Shown: positions 1 to 8,964 of the stretch, one piece after another
Numbering within the stretch: the stretch's first letter is position 1
Layout of the letters: each line of letters starts with the position of its first letter
Made by a program: the position numbers and the translations under genes
The notes under the pieces: model-generated
Told to the model about the DNA's origin: nothing
Databases searched by the model: none
The model's input: only the letters and a program-made list of their open reading frames with translations
Assembly (NCBI GenBank): GCA_017445015.1
Contig: JAFSVL010000014.1
Span: forward strand, 40,072 to 104,071
DNA: 64,000 bases
From: Bacteroidales bacterium
GTDB lineage: Bacteria; Bacteroidota; Bacteroidia; Bacteroidales; UBA932
Direction: 5' to 3'

Positions 1-1614
1 CGTCGTGAGGATGAATTCTGCACCGAGCAGGGCGTCCAGATGATGGCGCTTGTCGGGAATCACCTTGTCAAACTTGTAATTCAAGGTGTTGGTATTGCGG
101 ATTTTGCGCCGGGAGAGGGACACATAGCGCTCTGCAGGATGGTTCTTCTCCGTCACGTTGTTCGCCACGAAATAGGTAGTGAGTCCGTAGAACTGGTCGT
201 CCGTCTGGTTCCAGTCATCCAGACCGCCCTCGACACGCAGGTCGAGGTCCTTGATGATGTGCCAGGTGACGGCGGCGTTCAGCGTCCAGTTCTTGCGGAT
301 GCGCCGCTTGTCATTGTCCGCGATGCTCCGCAGCGGCTGCACGTTGTCGCCGTAGTCCTCTTCGAGGTCGGTATCGTTCGCCGCGTTGTCCAGCGGAATC
401 GGCGTGTACTGCACCGCATGCTTGAGACGGCCGTTGACGCCGGACTTGGAACCGGAATCGTTGATGGAGTTCGCACCGGCGCCCATGACCTTCATGTGGG
501 AATAGCGCATGTTCAGGTCAAAGGTGAGCTGCTTGATGGGCTTATACTGTGTCTTGAAGGCCAGGTTGTCACGGTGGTAGTCGGACCCGGTCATGATGGC
601 CTTTTCGTTGATGTGCGCGTAGGAGGCGCTCCACTTGACTTTTTCGCCGCCGCCGCTCACCATCAGGTTATGGCTGAAGGTGGTTCCGGTATGCCCGAAG
701 ACCTGCTGCACCCAGTCGTTGCCCCTGACATTCTTATAAAGGTCGATGTCGCTGAAAGAGCCGAACAGGGGGATATAGCGTTCGTCGATTTTATTCTGCA
801 CGGCGGCAAGTTCATACTGCCCGCGGACAAAATCATAGGTATCCATGACGGTCGCGGCGCCTTTGTTCGCCATCCATTTTCCGCCGCCGTAGGCATTGTA
901 GGTGACGCTCACCTTGCCCTTTTCTCCGGATTTGGTGGTGACGAGCACAACGCCGTTGGCGCCGCGGCTACCGTAGATGGCCGTCGAGAAGGCATCCTTC
1001 AGTACGTCGATGGACTTGATGTCGGAAGCTGCGATATCGCTGATGCTTTCCACCGGGAAACCGTCCACGATGTAGAGGGGGGATGAATCCTGGGTAATGG
1101 AACCGGAGCCGCGGACGCGGATTTTGACATCGGCGTCGGGATCGCCCTCGGTAGTGGTGATCTGGACGCCCGCCATCTTTCCGGTCAGGGCCTCGGTCAC
1201 ATTGGAGACCGGCGTCGCCGTGATGGTCTTGCTGTCCACGGAAGTTACCGAACCCATGACGTCGCGTCTCTTCACGGTAGCATAACCGATGACGACAGTC
1301 TCGTCGAGAAAATTGGTATCGTCCTGCATCACGACATCAAAAAAGGTCTTCGACCCGATTTTGAGCAATTGTGTCTGCATTCCGATGCAGGTGATTTCCA
1401 GGGCCTTATGGGGGGCATCAGCGACGTCTATGGAGAAATTTCCATCGAGGTCGGTGGATACACCCTGCGTAGTGCCCTGTACCATGACGGCCGCTCCCGG
1501 AATGGGGACCCCGGCCGCATCCTTGACGACACCTTTGATGACATCCGCGTGTGCATTAGCACACCACAGGAGCATAAAAAACGCCGTCAGTGCGTGTACG
1601 AAAGGTTTTTTCAT
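1..1614 (-). CDS. SusC/RagA-type TonB-dependent receptor, 3' end outside window
   Basis: This is the N-terminal 538 codons of an outer-membrane TonB-dependent receptor that imports oligosaccharides with a SusD partner. The start is the ATG at 1614, giving MKKPFVHALTAFFMLLWCAN as a signal peptide. A carboxypeptidase-regulatory-like domain follows (about residues 25-95, with GVVKDAAGVPIPGA). Then comes the plug (about 105-215), with the SusC signatures VRGSGSITQDSSPLYIVDG, IDVLKDAF and YGSRGANGVVLVTT. The rest is the start of the beta-barrel. The reading frame is open through base 1, so the gene continues beyond the window, where a susD would be expected. It is divergent from the GH28-GH105 gene, which suggests a pectin-related locus (inference). 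Family assignment is secure; the substrate is not. Confidence 0.95.
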   Translation of the reverse strand, partial: MKKPFVHALTAFFMLLWCANAHADVIKGVVKDAAGVPIPGAAVMVQGTTQGVSTDLDGNFSIDVADAPHKALEITCIGMQTQLLKIGSKTFFDVVMQDDTNFLDETVVIGYATVKRRDVMGSVTSVDSKTITATPVSNVTEALTGKMAGVQITTTEGDPDADVKIRVRGSGSITQDSSPLYIVDGFPVESISDIAASDIKSIDVLKDAFSTAIYGSRGANGVVLVTTKSGEKGKVSVTYNAYGGGKWMANKGAATVMDTYDFVRGQYELAAVQNKIDERYIPLFGSFSDIDLYKNVRGNDWVQQVFGHTGTTFSHNLMVSGGGEKVKWSASYAHINEKAIMTGSDYHRDNLAFKTQYKPIKQLTFDLNMRYSHMKVMGAGANSINDSGSKSGVNGRLKHAVQYTPIPLDNAANDTDLEEDYGDNVQPLRSIADNDKRRIRKNWTLNAAVTWHIIKDLDLRVEGGLDDWNQTDDQFYGLTTYFVANNVTEKNHPAERYVSLSRRKIRNTNTLNYKFDKVIPDKRHHLDALLGAEFILTT

Positions 1615-1671
1615 ACGTGAATGTTTGATAAAAAATATTAGTGTTAATAAAAGCGGTTCTTGCCCGTCCTG

Positions 1672-1679
1672 CAAATATA
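1672..1679 (-). promoter_or_regulatory. Bacteroidetes -7 element for the susC-like gene
   Basis: Read on the minus strand this is TATATTTG, matching the Bacteroidetes sigma-ABfr -7 consensus TAnnTTTG. It lies about 57 nt upstream of the ATG at 1614. The -33 TTG is not clear. Confidence 0.5.
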
Positions 1680-1720
1680 AGATAAATTTTTAGAAAATTA
1701 TTCATATCTTGAGCCCCGAT

Positions 1721-4342
1721 ATGAAAAAAATTACTTTACTCCTCTCTAATATACTGCTTGCGGCCACCGCCTGCAGTTCCTATGAATTTGAAGATTATTA
1801 CCGGGACCTCCCCTTCTCCATGGAAAAGGTGCGGCGCCCGTCCATCCCCTCCCGCCGGGTAAGCCTGACGGAATTCGGCGGCGTGGGCGACGGCATGACG
1901 CTCAACACGGAGGCTTTCGCCAAAGCTTTCGCCGAATTGGAACGTCTGGGCGGCGGACATCTGGACGTCCCGGAAGGCATCTACCTTACGGGTCCCATCG
2001 AGCTGAAGAGCAATACCGACCTGCATCTTGCCTACGGAGCGGTAGTGCGCTTTTCTTCCGACCCCGACCTGTATCCCATCATAACGACCTCCTTCGAGGG
2101 ACTCGACACCCGGCGCTGCACTTCCCCGCTAAGCGCTGTCGATGCCCGCAATGTCAGCATTACCGGGAACGGGGTATTCGACGGCGGCGGCGACGCCTGG
2201 CGGCCCCTCAAGAAATCCAAGGTGACCGCTTCCTTCTGGAAGAAGAAAGTCGCTTCTGGCGGCGTCCTGAACGAGAAGGGGGATATCTGGTATCCCGACA
2301 CGGATTATATCGTCGCCGAGCGCACGGCAAACATGAACGTCCCCGACCCGTCGCTGCCCGATGAAGCCGTCAAGCGCTTCCTCCGCCCGGTGATGGTGTC
2401 GCTGCGCGGCTGCACGAACGTGCTCCTGGAAGGATGCACCTACCAGAACTCCCCCGCCTGGAACATCCATCCGATGCTTTGCACCAACCTGATTATCAAG
2501 AACGTAACCGTGCGTAACCCGGCCTGGTCGCAAAACGGAGACGGCATCGACATTGAATCCTGCACCAACACCCTCCTGCTGGATTCCAGTTTTGACTGCG
2601 GCGACGACGGCATCTGCATCAAGTCCGGCAAGGATGAGGACGGCCGGCGGCGCGGCGTGCCCTGCAAAGGCCTGATCATCGACGGGTGCACGGTCTATCA
2701 CGGACACGGCGGATTTGTGGTGGGCAGCGAAATGAGCGGCGGCGTGAAGGATGTCAAAATTGCGAACTGCCGCTTCCTGGGCACGGACGTGGGCCTGCGC
2801 TTCAAGAGTTGCCGGGGCCGCGGCGGTGTGGTGGAAGGCATCTGGATCTCCGATATCATGATGACGGACATCGTGGCGGAAGGCCTGCTCTTCGACCTGC
2901 ATTACGGCGGAAAATCCGCGGTAGAGGCCCTGAAGGACGGAGACCAGCCGGACCTCGGCGAATATACGGCCGACGAGACGACGCCCGCGTTCCGCGATAT
3001 CCATATCCGCGATGTGAAGTGCGACGGCGCCGGCCGGGCGGTTTACGTAAACGGCCTGCCGGAGATGCCGGTCCGTGGTATTTCCCTGGAAAACTGTCTC
3101 TTCCGTGCCGAAAAGGGCGCAGAAATCAATATCGCCGAGGGCGTATCCCTGCGCGGAGTGACGATTATTCCCTCCGAAGGCCCCGCCATCAGGCACAATG
3201 CGGTCAAGGACTTGAAAATCGAGGATTCAGGGCTTCCCGCCGCGCTGGACCTGGCCCTCGGTGAGACATCCCGCCATCCGGAGGCCTCCTTTCTGGACGG
3301 TCTCGGAGGACAGTTGAAATGGAACTACACCACCGGACTGGAACTGCTTTCTTTCGTCGATGCGGCGCAGCGCTACGGGCGAGAGGACCTTTTTGATTAT
3401 GCCGAGCGCTGGTACGACGACATGATTTCCGACGACGGCAGCATTCTCGGATACCGGCAGTCCCGGTTCTCGCAAGACCATATCTGCCCGGGGCGCACAC
3501 TTTTCGTCCTATACGACCGTACGGGAAAATCCAAGTACCGGGCGGCGATGGATACGCTCCGCGCGCAGATTGCCGCGCAGCCGCGAACATCGGGCGGCGG
3601 CTTCTGGCACAAACAGATTTACCCCTCGCAGATGTGGTTGGACGGGCTCTATATGACGGAGCCCTTTTATGTGCGCTATGCCGCCCGTTATGAGGACGGG
3701 GCCCGGCGGGACTCCAGTTTTGCGGATATCGCGTCGCAGTTCCTGACCGTGGCGGAGCATTGCTATGACCCCGCCACCGGGCTCTACCGCCATGCATGGG
3801 ACGAGAGCCTGGGCAGCGTCTGGTGCGACAAATCCAGCGGTCAGTCGGCCCACGCCTGGGGACGCGCCCTGGGATGGTATGTCATGGCGCTGGTGGATGT
3901 ATTGGAAGTACTGCCGGAAAGCACGCCCGGATACGCTCGCATGGTGGAAATCCTGCAAGGGATATATGAGGCCCTCCCCCGCATGGCGGATTCCCGTACC
4001 GGGCTTTGGTATCAGGTGCTTGACTGTCCTGGACGGGAAGGCAATTATCTGGAGTCCAGTTGCAATGCGATGTTCATCTATGCCGCGCTGAAGGGCGTAC
4101 GGCTGGGGGTGCTGCCCTCCTCGCTTGACGCCCGGGCCCGCAGCGGGTACGACAGCTTTTGCAGGCAGTTCATCACGCGGGATGATCAGGGGCGCATGGT
4201 CATCGGGGATTGCTGCGCGGTAGCGGGCCTGGGCGGGAAACAAAACCGCTTGGGCGACTACGATTACTATATCGGCGAGCCGCGCTGTGCGAACGACCCC
4301 AAACTCGTCGGTCCCTTCATCTGGGCCTCCCTGGAATTATAA
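1721..4342 (+). CDS. Two-domain pectinase lipoprotein: GH28 polygalacturonase-like fused to GH105 unsaturated galacturonyl hydrolase-like
   Basis: This 873-aa protein starts MKKITLLLSNILLAATAC, so it is probably a lipoprotein anchored at Cys18. A TTG 12 nt upstream could also start it, but the ATG puts the signal peptide first. Residues about 45-490 are a right-handed beta-helix of family GH28. The catalytic aspartates are visible in NGDGID (Asp274/277) and CGDDG (Asp295/296), with HGHGG near residue 329 and an RFK in place of the usual RIK. Residues about 520-873 match GH105 (YteR/YesR), including QMWLDGLYM with the catalytic Asp near 641 and AWGRALGWYVMAL. GH28 cuts galacturonan or rhamnogalacturonan; GH105 removes the unsaturated galacturonate left by lyases. 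Having both in one chain suggests coupled attack on pectin fragments. Neighbours are a divergent SusC and a convergent ApbE. Confidence 0.9.
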   Translation: MKKITLLLSNILLAATACSSYEFEDYYRDLPFSMEKVRRPSIPSRRVSLTEFGGVGDGMTLNTEAFAKAFAELERLGGGHLDVPEGIYLTGPIELKSNTDLHLAYGAVVRFSSDPDLYPIITTSFEGLDTRRCTSPLSAVDARNVSITGNGVFDGGGDAWRPLKKSKVTASFWKKKVASGGVLNEKGDIWYPDTDYIVAERTANMNVPDPSLPDEAVKRFLRPVMVSLRGCTNVLLEGCTYQNSPAWNIHPMLCTNLIIKNVTVRNPAWSQNGDGIDIESCTNTLLLDSSFDCGDDGICIKSGKDEDGRRRGVPCKGLIIDGCTVYHGHGGFVVGSEMSGGVKDVKIANCRFLGTDVGLRFKSCRGRGGVVEGIWISDIMMTDIVAEGLLFDLHYGGKSAVEALKDGDQPDLGEYTADETTPAFRDIHIRDVKCDGAGRAVYVNGLPEMPVRGISLENCLFRAEKGAEINIAEGVSLRGVTIIPSEGPAIRHNAVKDLKIEDSGLPAALDLALGETSRHPEASFLDGLGGQLKWNYTTGLELLSFVDAAQRYGREDLFDYAERWYDDMISDDGSILGYRQSRFSQDHICPGRTLFVLYDRTGKSKYRAAMDTLRAQIAAQPRTSGGGFWHKQIYPSQMWLDGLYMTEPFYVRYAARYEDGARRDSSFADIASQFLTVAEHCYDPATGLYRHAWDESLGSVWCDKSSGQSAHAWGRALGWYVMALVDVLEVLPESTPGYARMVEILQGIYEALPRMADSRTGLWYQVLDCPGREGNYLESSCNAMFIYAALKGVRLGVLPSSLDARARSGYDSFCRQFITRDDQGRMVIGDCCAVAGLGGKQNRLGDYDYYIGEPRCANDPKLVGPFIWASLEL

Positions 4343-4649
4343 CGGGTCTTCGGGCTGTACGCCGCATTCCCGCAACAGGGACGGCAACTTCAAAATTGGC
4401 CCATAATGTGCCGTTCTCTGTCCCTCTTGGGGAGCAGGTCCGGCAACCCCCGAATTTCAGGCCGATTTCTTCGGGGTTGCGGGCCCCCAGGTCCGGCAAC
4501 CCCGAAGAAATTGCCGCATTTTTGCCGGGTTGCCGGACCTGCACAGCGTGATAGCCGCGAGACCATAGAAAACTATCCAAAAACCGAGGTCACGGATGCC
4601 TGCGGCCGGCCGGGTGCTTCACCCGTCGGACAACCACAGGTAAAGAGCG
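4343..4649. other. Convergent intergenic gap with an inverted-repeat cluster
   Basis: This gap lies between the convergent GH28-GH105 and ApbE genes. No coding potential was recognised. Its main content is the inverted-repeat cluster at 4435-4541, described separately. The remaining bases show nothing recognisable. Confidence 0.6.
4435..4541. repeat. Cluster of inverted/direct repeats, probable bidirectional terminator or REP-like element
   Basis: CAGGTCCGGCAACCC occurs at 4435-4449 and again at 4488-4502, and its reverse complement at 4527-4541. Separately, ATTTCTTCGGGGTTGC (4465-4480) pairs perfectly with 4496-4511, giving a 16-bp stem with a 15-nt GC-rich loop. Competing pairings are therefore possible. 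Lying between two gene 3' ends, it could terminate transcription in both directions or be a copy of an extragenic palindromic repeat. Confidence 0.6.
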
Positions 4650-5705
4650 TTAACGGGAAAGCAGACGGAATCCCGGCGTGGTGAGCAGGGTGTCGGCGGT
4701 AATCAGAAGGGTTTCAGTAGATGCCGGTACAGGCAAGGACGAGCCGGAAGTCTGACAAATTTCCAGCGCCGCATCTGCCCCGACGACCATGAACCAGGTG
4801 GCATAGGCATCGGCAAGTGTCGCGCTGCGCTGTTCCGGGGTGCCGCGGACCGTCACTGTCGCACTCAACAGGGAATGTTGTACCGGACAGCCGTCACGGG
4901 GATCGAGCGTATGCGCATATTTTTGGCCTTCATGAAGATAGAATTTCCGGTAATTGCCTGATGTGACGACCCCGTAGCCGCCCCCGTCCGACTGCCACAT
5001 CCCGCTGAGCGAAGCTCCGGGCGTATGATTCCCGTCCGTCGGGGTATCCACGCCGACAGTCCAGCCCCTCCCCTGCGGATTGAGGCCTTCCAGATAAATT
5101 TCCCCGATATTGACGAGCATATCCTTCACGCCGAGCGTATGCAGGTACGCGGCAATCACATCGCAACTGTATCCCTGCGCTACAGCATTGAAATTCAGGC
5201 GCGGCGCCTCCCCTCCCGATTCACGTAAAAAGTCAGAAGCACAAAGCGGCACGTTGAAATCCAGTTCATACGGTGCTTTGAGCCTGTGCATCCCACAGGA
5301 AGCGAGCGTTCCGGAAACACGCTCCGGCGAAGGCAGCGAATCGCGGGAAAAACCGAAGCCCCAGATATCGAAGAGCGGCCCGGCAGCCACGTCCAGCACC
5401 CCGTCCGAACATCGCCAAAGGTCATAGGACAAGGCATAAAGTTCCGCGAACATCGGCGAAAGCAGCAGCGTATCGCCGGCATTTAAGCGGCTCAGCTGCG
5501 AATTTCGGTTATAACCTGAAAGTGTCGTATCAATTTGCAGCAGCAAAGCATCCACTTCGCGGGCGATCCGCTCCCGGGAAATCTTCACGGGCGAGGCATT
5601 GTAACAGACGCTGTACGTCCCCCCCTGGGCAAAACCACCCACCGTCTCATAACCCCGGCTGCAGGATACGGCCGTCAGCAGCAATATGATCCAACTTTTG
5701 CGCAC
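4650..5705 (-). CDS. apbE: ApbE-family FAD:protein FMN transferase, lipoprotein
   Basis: ApbE moves FMN from FAD onto a Ser/Thr of target proteins such as Nqr/Rnf subunits outside the inner membrane. The protein shows the family order: an early ALLLQIDTTLSGYNRNSQLSRLN region, DVAAGPLFDIWGFG, then LNFNAVAQGYSCDVIAAYL, MLVNIGEIYLEG, and late DPRDGCPVQ and ADAYATWFMVVG, which line FAD/Mg binding. I chose the GTG at 5705 because it gives VRKSWIILLLTAVSC, a lipoprotein signal with Cys15. A longer frame to 5834 would place 43 non-signal residues before it and run through the promoter. Length is about 351 aa, normal for the family. The gene stands alone with its own promoter. Confidence 0.93.
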   Translation of the reverse strand: MRKSWIILLLTAVSCSRGYETVGGFAQGGTYSVCYNASPVKISRERIAREVDALLLQIDTTLSGYNRNSQLSRLNAGDTLLLSPMFAELYALSYDLWRCSDGVLDVAAGPLFDIWGFGFSRDSLPSPERVSGTLASCGMHRLKAPYELDFNVPLCASDFLRESGGEAPRLNFNAVAQGYSCDVIAAYLHTLGVKDMLVNIGEIYLEGLNPQGRGWTVGVDTPTDGNHTPGASLSGMWQSDGGGYGVVTSGNYRKFYLHEGQKYAHTLDPRDGCPVQHSLLSATVTVRGTPEQRSATLADAYATWFMVVGADAALEICQTSGSSLPVPASTETLLITADTLLTTPGFRLLSR

Positions 5706-5709
5706 GGTG

Positions 5710-5741
5710 CAAAGATAGCGATTTTGCGGGAGACGGTACAA
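5710..5741 (-). promoter_or_regulatory. apbE promoter with almost no leader
   Basis: On the minus strand a TTG (-33) at 5741-5739 and TATCTTTG (-7) at 5717-5710 are separated by 21 nt, the standard Bacteroidetes arrangement. Only four bases (CACC) separate the final G of the -7 box from the GTG start. The transcript would therefore begin at or next to the start codon. Confidence 0.7.
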
Positions 5742-6024
5742 AAAAATGCAGGTCACTTGCCGCAGGTGGGAGTCGTTTTCGCCGCCCCCCCTGTTTCCCA
5801 GACACCAGGCCGTCCCTATAGCACGTGGGTCCATGGAGGGACCTCTCAGCGTTCAATTTAGGGCGATATTGTACGAAACCAGGTCCCTCTGGTACCTGAC
5901 ATCATACAAGATCCAGGGTTTTTGTTTGAAGGGAGGTCCCTATATCAATGATGGTGCCATTCTGGAATGCGGCTGCCACCTGCTGCGTCCGCACACATGA
6001 TAAACCATCCCATTGAGAGACAAT
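5742..6024. other. Non-coding stretch with short repeated AGGGACCT words
   Basis: No gene was recognised. GAGGGACCT at 5836-5844 is the exact inverse of AGGTCCCTC at 5881-5889, and AGGTCCCT appears again at 5934-5941. These may form a weak hairpin. Nothing else could be identified before the structured element at 6025. Confidence 0.35.
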
Positions 6025-6156
6025 GAAAAAATTACCTGCGGCACTTTTCCTGCCGTCGCCCTTTGGGCGACCCCTCCCAAAACAAGTTTTGGGCCCCTCC
6101 CTCTCATAGCCACCGAGGGTGGCACAGGCGACAAAAGTGCCGCAGGTAAATTTTTC
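6025..6156. repeat. 132-bp structured inverted-repeat element (element A)
   Basis: The outer arms 6025-6048 and 6133-6156 are inverse copies that differ at about one position, giving a stem of about 24 bp that reads AAAAATTACCTGCGGCAC inward. Three perfect internal hairpins follow: GTCGCCC-TTT-GGGCGAC (6055-6071), CCCAAAAC-AA-GTTTTGGG (6076-6093) and GCCACC-GAG-GGTGGC (6109-6123). The layout resembles a cloverleaf RNA or a miniature inverted-repeat element. It begins 8 nt past the permease stop codon, so it may also end the cobalamin operon transcript. A related element lies at 24085-24166. Confidence 0.75.
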
Positions 6157-6164
6157 ACAAGTAT

Positions 6165-6974
6165 TTAGGGTTGGGGTAACGTGGGGTTGGCCTTGATGAA
6201 AATCAAGGCCATCAGCGGCAGGGCCAGTATGGCCATGGTGGCACTGACGGGAAGATAGATTCCGAAATTGACATACTGTACCACAAGATAGGTAATCAAA
6301 AGCAGGCCGACACCCATCGCGCTGCTGATGAGATAATGGGCGCGGATATCGGTACGCATGCAGATCAGCCGGCTCAGGTTCGGTACGCCCAGGGAGATGA
6401 AACCGATGGGGCCGCAAATACTGACCGCACTGGTAACCAGACACATAATGGCGAGCAGGAACAGGGCTTTTCCCAATGCGGGAATTTCCGTTTCGCCCCG
6501 GAAATGCCGGGTCAGCAGTTCCGCCTTGCCCAGGGCGGCCAGCAGGCCGAGCGCAAAAAGCCCCAGGGAGAAGAGGATATCGCCCGTAGTCACACCCTCA
6601 AGCCGGAAATTGGCGGCTCCCCAGAGATAATACTGCTTGAGCAGGTCTCCGTTGGGGGCATTCGTCACCACGATGGTGCCCAGCGAACCGATAAAGGTCC
6701 CGAAAAGAATCCCGAAGGTAATGAGTTTCTGGGTATTGACCTTCAGGGTAACAAAAAAGCAGACCACCGTACAGACCAGGGTGCAGATAAAACTGCCTAC
6801 CGTGAGCGAGCACCATCCGCTCATCGTAGCCGCAGCCGCGCCCAGGCAGGCGGCGGAACCCAGGCCGAGGGAATAGACATCGCCAAGTTGATTGCGCCAC
6901 AGATACTGCATCTGGATACCGCCCACGGGAAGCGCGATTCCCGCCAGCACAACATATAAGAGACTCAGGAGCAT
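6165..6974 (-). CDS. FecCD-family ABC transporter permease, BtuC-like, short at the N terminus
   Basis: This inner-membrane permease belongs to the family that moves vitamin B12 or iron chelates from the periplasm. At 269 aa it is shorter than the usual 320-340. The protein begins MLLSLLYVVLAGIALPVGG, which aligns with the second membrane helix of typical members, so the first helix is missing. The conserved CGPIGFISLGVPNLSR segment is present near residues 185-200. The ATG at 6974 lies four bases after the btuB-like stop, so the gene is the third of the riboswitch operon. Neither an ATPase (BtuD) nor a binding protein (BtuF) follows. B12 as substrate is inferred from the operon; whether the short form works is unclear. 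Confidence 0.8.
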   Translation of the reverse strand: MLLSLLYVVLAGIALPVGGIQMQYLWRNQLGDVYSLGLGSAACLGAAAATMSGWCSLTVGSFICTLVCTVVCFFVTLKVNTQKLITFGILFGTFIGSLGTIVVTNAPNGDLLKQYYLWGAANFRLEGVTTGDILFSLGLFALGLLAALGKAELLTRHFRGETEIPALGKALFLLAIMCLVTSAVSICGPIGFISLGVPNLSRLICMRTDIRAHYLISSAMGVGLLLITYLVVQYVNFGIYLPVSATMAILALPLMALIFIKANPTLPQP

Positions 6975-6978
6975 AGGG

Positions 6979-8964
6979 TTACCAATTGAATTCTATAGAA
7001 AGGGAAGCATTAAAGCCGGGCATGGGATAGCCCTGTACGATTTCATAATGCCGGTCAAAGATATTGCGGCAGACGACCCCCAGGGACAATTCCGGAACCG
7101 TCGAGCGTCCCCGCAGGGCCGGGAACGAAAAAGTTTTGGAAAGGGACAGGTCCGTCACCGACCAGGGAGCTACCCGGTAATCCGGGATATTGGCCGTCCG
7201 GGACCAGCGCTCGCCCGTAAAGACACTGCCAGCGTGCAGGCGCCATTTTCTCCAGCCCAGGGACAGGTCGATGCTGCCGCTATGGACCGGGATATACGGA
7301 ATCTGATTGCCCCAGACACTGCTTCCCGGCGTGCTGTGGTCCATCGCCCGTTGCAGCGAATAACGGGTGGTCGCCGAGGCCGACCAGTCCCCTGCTGCCC
7401 AGGCGGCGGTGAGCCGCACATCCAGCCCGAAAATATCCACAATGCCGATGTTGAGCATCGTCCAGCGGAACTGCGAGGTCGTCGGAATGGCAAGAATCTT
7501 ATCGCTGACCCGATTGTAATAGGGGGAAATGCGTGCATCAAAGCGCCAGGGTCCGGAAGTCAGGGCATAGCGCAGGTCCGCCCCCGTCTGCAGCGCCAGC
7601 TCCGGCCTGAGGTCCGAATTGCCCACGAGCCGGTAATAGAGGTCATTAAAAGAAGGCAGGCGGTAACTCCGCTTGACGAAAGCGTCAATCTCAAAATTCC
7701 GCAGCGGGGCCCAGAACAGGCTCAATGAGGGCATCCAGGCGTCGCGGTACCTGTTTTCTCGGGTCCAGGCACCGGCCTCCAGATTTTTATAGACATCCCA
7801 GGTGCCCTGATATATCAGATGTGCCGCCACCCGGAAACGGTCCAGCACGTAACGGGTGGACAGGGCGCCGGTAAAGGCGGTCCGGCGCGGCTCGGCGAAC
7901 ATTCCCACATCGGAATCCAGGGCATTCCACTGCACATCGGTGCTCAAATCTACCGACCAGGGATCGGAAATGACATAAGACTGTGCGAGCGAGGCATAGA
8001 CCGACTGCTGGCGATACCATAAATCGTAAGGGAAAGCCATCGGATTCTTTTCCGCATGGGTGGCGTAATGCGTATAGTTATTGGCATATTTCAACTTCAG
8101 GGAAGTCGAATAGGCGCCGTTCCATTCCTGCACCCATCCCCCCTGCACGAAGAAATCCTGGTCGCTCTGCCGTTCCGCGCTGAAGGGAAATCCGGCCGCC
8201 CGCCGGATGACCGGTCCCGGGAATCCCCGTTCGGAGCCATAGGCATAGGCGTGCAGGCGCCACTCCCCGCCCCTGACATTCCCGAAAAGGCGGGATTCCA
8301 GACGCAGGCTGCGGATATCTCCGTTCTCACGCACCAGCGTCTGCCCGAAACAGGGAAAATCATAGCGCCCGCTGCTGTAAAGGAAGTCGCCGCAGACGGA
8401 AAGGGCCACCGGCCCCAGGCCTGCGCTGCAGGAAAGCGAGGGATTCACGGTATCGAAGGAGCCGGCACGCATTTTCACGCGGCCGACAACCTTGTCCGGC
8501 AGGGCGGGACGCGCGGTTTCGAGGTGCACGGCGGCCCCGGAGGCATATTCTTTGGCCGTCTGCAGGCGCCGCGTCTTCTGGCCGTTATACAGGGCTACGG
8601 AAGAAAATCCGTCCGCTTGGAAGCGGCCCAGGTCCACCTGCATATTCTGGGCATTGTCAATCTGGATACCGTCCAGGAAGATGCCGATATGCTCGCTGCC
8701 CAGACTCCGGACATTGACCGTCTTGAGGCCCCCCACCCCGCCGTAATCCTTGACCTGCACCCCGGTAAAGACCTGCAGCACATCCGAAAGTTGCGCGGGA
8801 ACGTCCGCCTTTCCTTCCAGTTTCATCTCCTCCGCGGCCCGTACGACGGGCAGTGCCTTCACCGCCACCACCCGGGCGGCAGAGAGCGTATCCGCCTCCC
8901 GGGCATACAGGCACCAGGGGGTGGACAGGCTGATGGACAACAGGAAGACTGCGCAGCGGCGCAC
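6979..8964 (-). CDS. btuB: BtuB-like TonB-dependent cobalamin receptor
   Basis: This 661-aa outer-membrane receptor has a signal peptide (RRCAVFLLSISLSTPWCLYA), a plug at about residues 40-160 (VRSLGSEHIGIFLDGIQIDN and the following strand) and a beta-barrel ending in SLSIEFNW with a terminal aromatic. The GTG at 8964 was chosen because it overlaps the upstream stop by one base (TAGTG) and gives a proper signal peptide; a frame extending to 9057 would lie inside the upstream gene. It follows a btuG-like lipoprotein under a cobalamin riboswitch, matching the BtuB-BtuG pairs of Bacteroidetes in which BtuG caps the BtuB barrel. Substrate assignment rests mainly on that context. Confidence 0.88.
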   Translation of the reverse strand: MRRCAVFLLSISLSTPWCLYAREADTLSAARVVAVKALPVVRAAEEMKLEGKADVPAQLSDVLQVFTGVQVKDYGGVGGLKTVNVRSLGSEHIGIFLDGIQIDNAQNMQVDLGRFQADGFSSVALYNGQKTRRLQTAKEYASGAAVHLETARPALPDKVVGRVKMRAGSFDTVNPSLSCSAGLGPVALSVCGDFLYSSGRYDFPCFGQTLVRENGDIRSLRLESRLFGNVRGGEWRLHAYAYGSERGFPGPVIRRAAGFPFSAERQSDQDFFVQGGWVQEWNGAYSTSLKLKYANNYTHYATHAEKNPMAFPYDLWYRQQSVYASLAQSYVISDPWSVDLSTDVQWNALDSDVGMFAEPRRTAFTGALSTRYVLDRFRVAAHLIYQGTWDVYKNLEAGAWTRENRYRDAWMPSLSLFWAPLRNFEIDAFVKRSYRLPSFNDLYYRLVGNSDLRPELALQTGADLRYALTSGPWRFDARISPYYNRVSDKILAIPTTSQFRWTMLNIGIVDIFGLDVRLTAAWAAGDWSASATTRYSLQRAMDHSTPGSSVWGNQIPYIPVHSGSIDLSLGWRKWRLHAGSVFTGERWSRTANIPDYRVAPWSVTDLSLSKTFSFPALRGRSTVPELSLGVVCRNIFDRHYEIVQGYPMPGFNASLSIEFNW

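Noticed and set aside
40-1086. Long open frame on the plus strand opposite the left susC
   Set aside because: The minus strand encodes a textbook SusC plug and barrel start through the same bases; the plus frame has no recognisable domain.
1703-1712. -7 box for the GH28-GH105 gene (CATATCTTGA)
   Set aside because: It departs from TAnnTTTG at two of the most conserved positions and has no TTG at -33 distance.
5705-5834. N-terminal extension of ApbE to an upstream ATG
   Set aside because: The extra 43 residues are not signal-like and run through a complete promoter; the GTG gives a clean lipoprotein signal.
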